This document shows, piece after piece, positions 4,247 through 5,023 of a DNA stretch of 5,023 bases; position 1 is the first letter of the stretch, and each line of letters begins with the position of its first letter. The stretch covers positions 1 to 5,023 of the forward strand of contig DAOUTT010000192.1 of assembly GCA_030668545.1 (NCBI GenBank), read 5' to 3'. The translations under genes and the position numbers were made by a program. The DNA comes from Anaerolineales bacterium (GTDB taxonomy: Bacteria > Chloroflexota > Anaerolineae > Anaerolineales > E44-bin32). The notes beneath the pieces were generated by a model. The model did no database searches and was not told the DNA's origin. It was given only the letters and a program-made list of their open reading frames with translations.

Positions 4247-5023
4247 TTACTGGCTGTAATCCAACGGTTCGAGTTCCTCCTCGACGACCTTGACGACTAA
4301 ATCGTCGAGAGAAAGTACGCTGTAGTCATCGACATGGTGGGTTGTGTCATCTCCTGGACCTCCGCCCGCCCCGTAGGTGAGGAAAAGGAACTTCCCCGCG
4401 GTCATCTGGGCTAACTGGCGGAAGATGTACTCCCCCTGGTCGTCGAGCCCGCTCGAGGCGAGCGGGAAGATCTTGATGCCGTCTTCGGTGGCGTTGAAGA
4501 TCTCTTGAGCGTAATCGTAGTCTTGACTGTAATCGAGATGCGGTGGGGCATCGGCGATCAAGAAGATGAGGCTGACCGTCTCTTCGACGCGCCATTCCGG
4601 AAGGTGAAGCGCGCTGTGCAAGCCCTCGTTCATACTCTCGGGGTAATCACCGCCGCCTTCAGCGATGACCTGCGCGAGCTCATCCGTGAATGCATGGATA
4701 TCAGACGTAAAATCGAAAGTTCGGCTGATGAAGAGATCGCCGCGATCGCGGTAGATCGTCATCCCGAAGCGCACATTTGGAGCGGAGGGTAAGGCGTGAA
4801 TGCGTTCCGATACGCTGATCATATTATCTTTGAGCTGCTGGATCTCATCGCTCATGCTGCCTGTGGCGTCGATCAGAAAGAGCACATCCAATCGAACAGG
4901 GTCGGTCGCCGAGCGTGCGTCAAGCGTCAGATTGTGCTCGCGAGTCTCGCCATCGATATCAAGCGAAACCTCGCGACCATCCTTTTCGGCTTGGATGAAG
5001 TAACCCTGCGCCTGGCCACCGTC
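4247..5023 (-). CDS. VWA-domain protein, C-terminal part (N-terminus outside window)
   Basis: The frame is open to the window edge, so only the last 258 residues are visible. The first 44 form a polar, strand-rich segment that is not recognised. From about residue 45 a von Willebrand factor A domain begins: strand LDVLFLI is followed by DATGSMSD (52-59), the metal-ion-dependent adhesion site in its D-x-T-x-S form. Further marks are FGMTIYRDRGD, EGGGDYPESM and the strand SLIFLIADAPPH, whose Asp is another expected metal-site residue. The C-terminus has a Gly-rich turn, GDDTTHHVDDYS, then a helix ending in EEELEPLDYSQ. Such domains bind proteins or ligands through a divalent cation; the partner is unknown. 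A frame nominally starting at TTG 4891 would cut the first beta strand and is not the real start. Location in the cell cannot be judged without the N-terminus. The stop is TAA, followed by an intrinsic terminator. Confidence 0.85.
   Translation of the reverse strand, partial: DGGQAQGYFIQAEKDGREVSLDIDGETREHNLTLDARSATDPVRLDVLFLIDATGSMSDEIQQLKDNMISVSERIHALPSAPNVRFGMTIYRDRGDLFISRTFDFTSDIHAFTDELAQVIAEGGGDYPESMNEGLHSALHLPEWRVEETVSLIFLIADAPPHLDYSQDYDYAQEIFNATEDGIKIFPLASSGLDDQGEYIFRQLAQMTAGKFLFLTYGAGGGPGDDTTHHVDDYSVLSLDDLVVKVVEEELEPLDYSQ

Noticed and set aside
4247..4891. Treating the VWA frame as a complete gene starting at 4891
   Set aside because: The codon there is TTG encoding a residue inside the first VWA beta strand, and the frame continues without a stop to the window edge.
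1..5023. CRISPR array, tRNA, rRNA or insertion sequence
   Set aside because: No regularly spaced direct repeats, tRNA-like cloverleaf, rRNA segment or transposase pattern was found, despite the Cas4-like gene.

Overview
The window carries seven recognisable protein-coding stretches, all on the minus strand, so transcription runs from high to low coordinates. Base composition is moderately GC-rich and start and stop usage is ordinary bacterial (ATG and TTG starts; TAA, TAG and TGA stops). The combination of a bacterial translin-family protein, a DUF3467 protein, a CapA-type lipoprotein with a long Pro/Thr linker, and a von Willebrand A protein of this style suggests a Chloroflexota bacterium, perhaps Anaerolineae. 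This is inferred from family distribution and protein style, not from a search.

Region by region, from the upstream end of transcription. (1) 5023-4247: the C-terminal 258 residues of a VWA-domain protein whose start lies outside the window, closed by a good intrinsic terminator at 4207-4170. (2) 4118-2467: a monocistronic CapA-family lipoprotein (calcineurin-like metallophosphoesterase fold) with its own weak promoter candidate. (3) 2435-97: a compact cluster of ssb, DUF3467, translin-like nuclease and a Cas4-like membrane nuclease. It starts from a near-ideal sigma-70 promoter (TTGACA, 17 nt, TACAAT) whose -10 box is covered by a LexA-like palindrome. A foldable leader follows, and a strong RNA hairpin separates ssb from the last three genes, which overlap or nearly abut. 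(4) 58-1: the first 19 codons of another gene, possibly expressed as a leaderless mRNA from a TATAAT box just upstream.

The main point of interest is the third block. A single-stranded-DNA-binding protein, a protein of unknown function with an acidic tail, a translin/TRAX-type protein that keeps an E-x-x-E pair plus a third acid, and a PD-(D/E)xK nuclease of the Cas4 type sit in one tight cluster with no CRISPR array or other cas gene in view. This looks like a nucleic-acid processing or repair module, possibly damage-inducible.

The Cas4-like protein is split by one in-frame TGA exactly in the loop of a predicted transmembrane hairpin. The first half keeps the N-terminal iron-sulfur cysteine and TM1. 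The second half keeps TM2, the nuclease motifs and the last three cysteines. Whether this is a sequencing error, a pseudogene, readthrough, or a genuine two-polypeptide enzyme made by reinitiation cannot be decided from this sequence alone.
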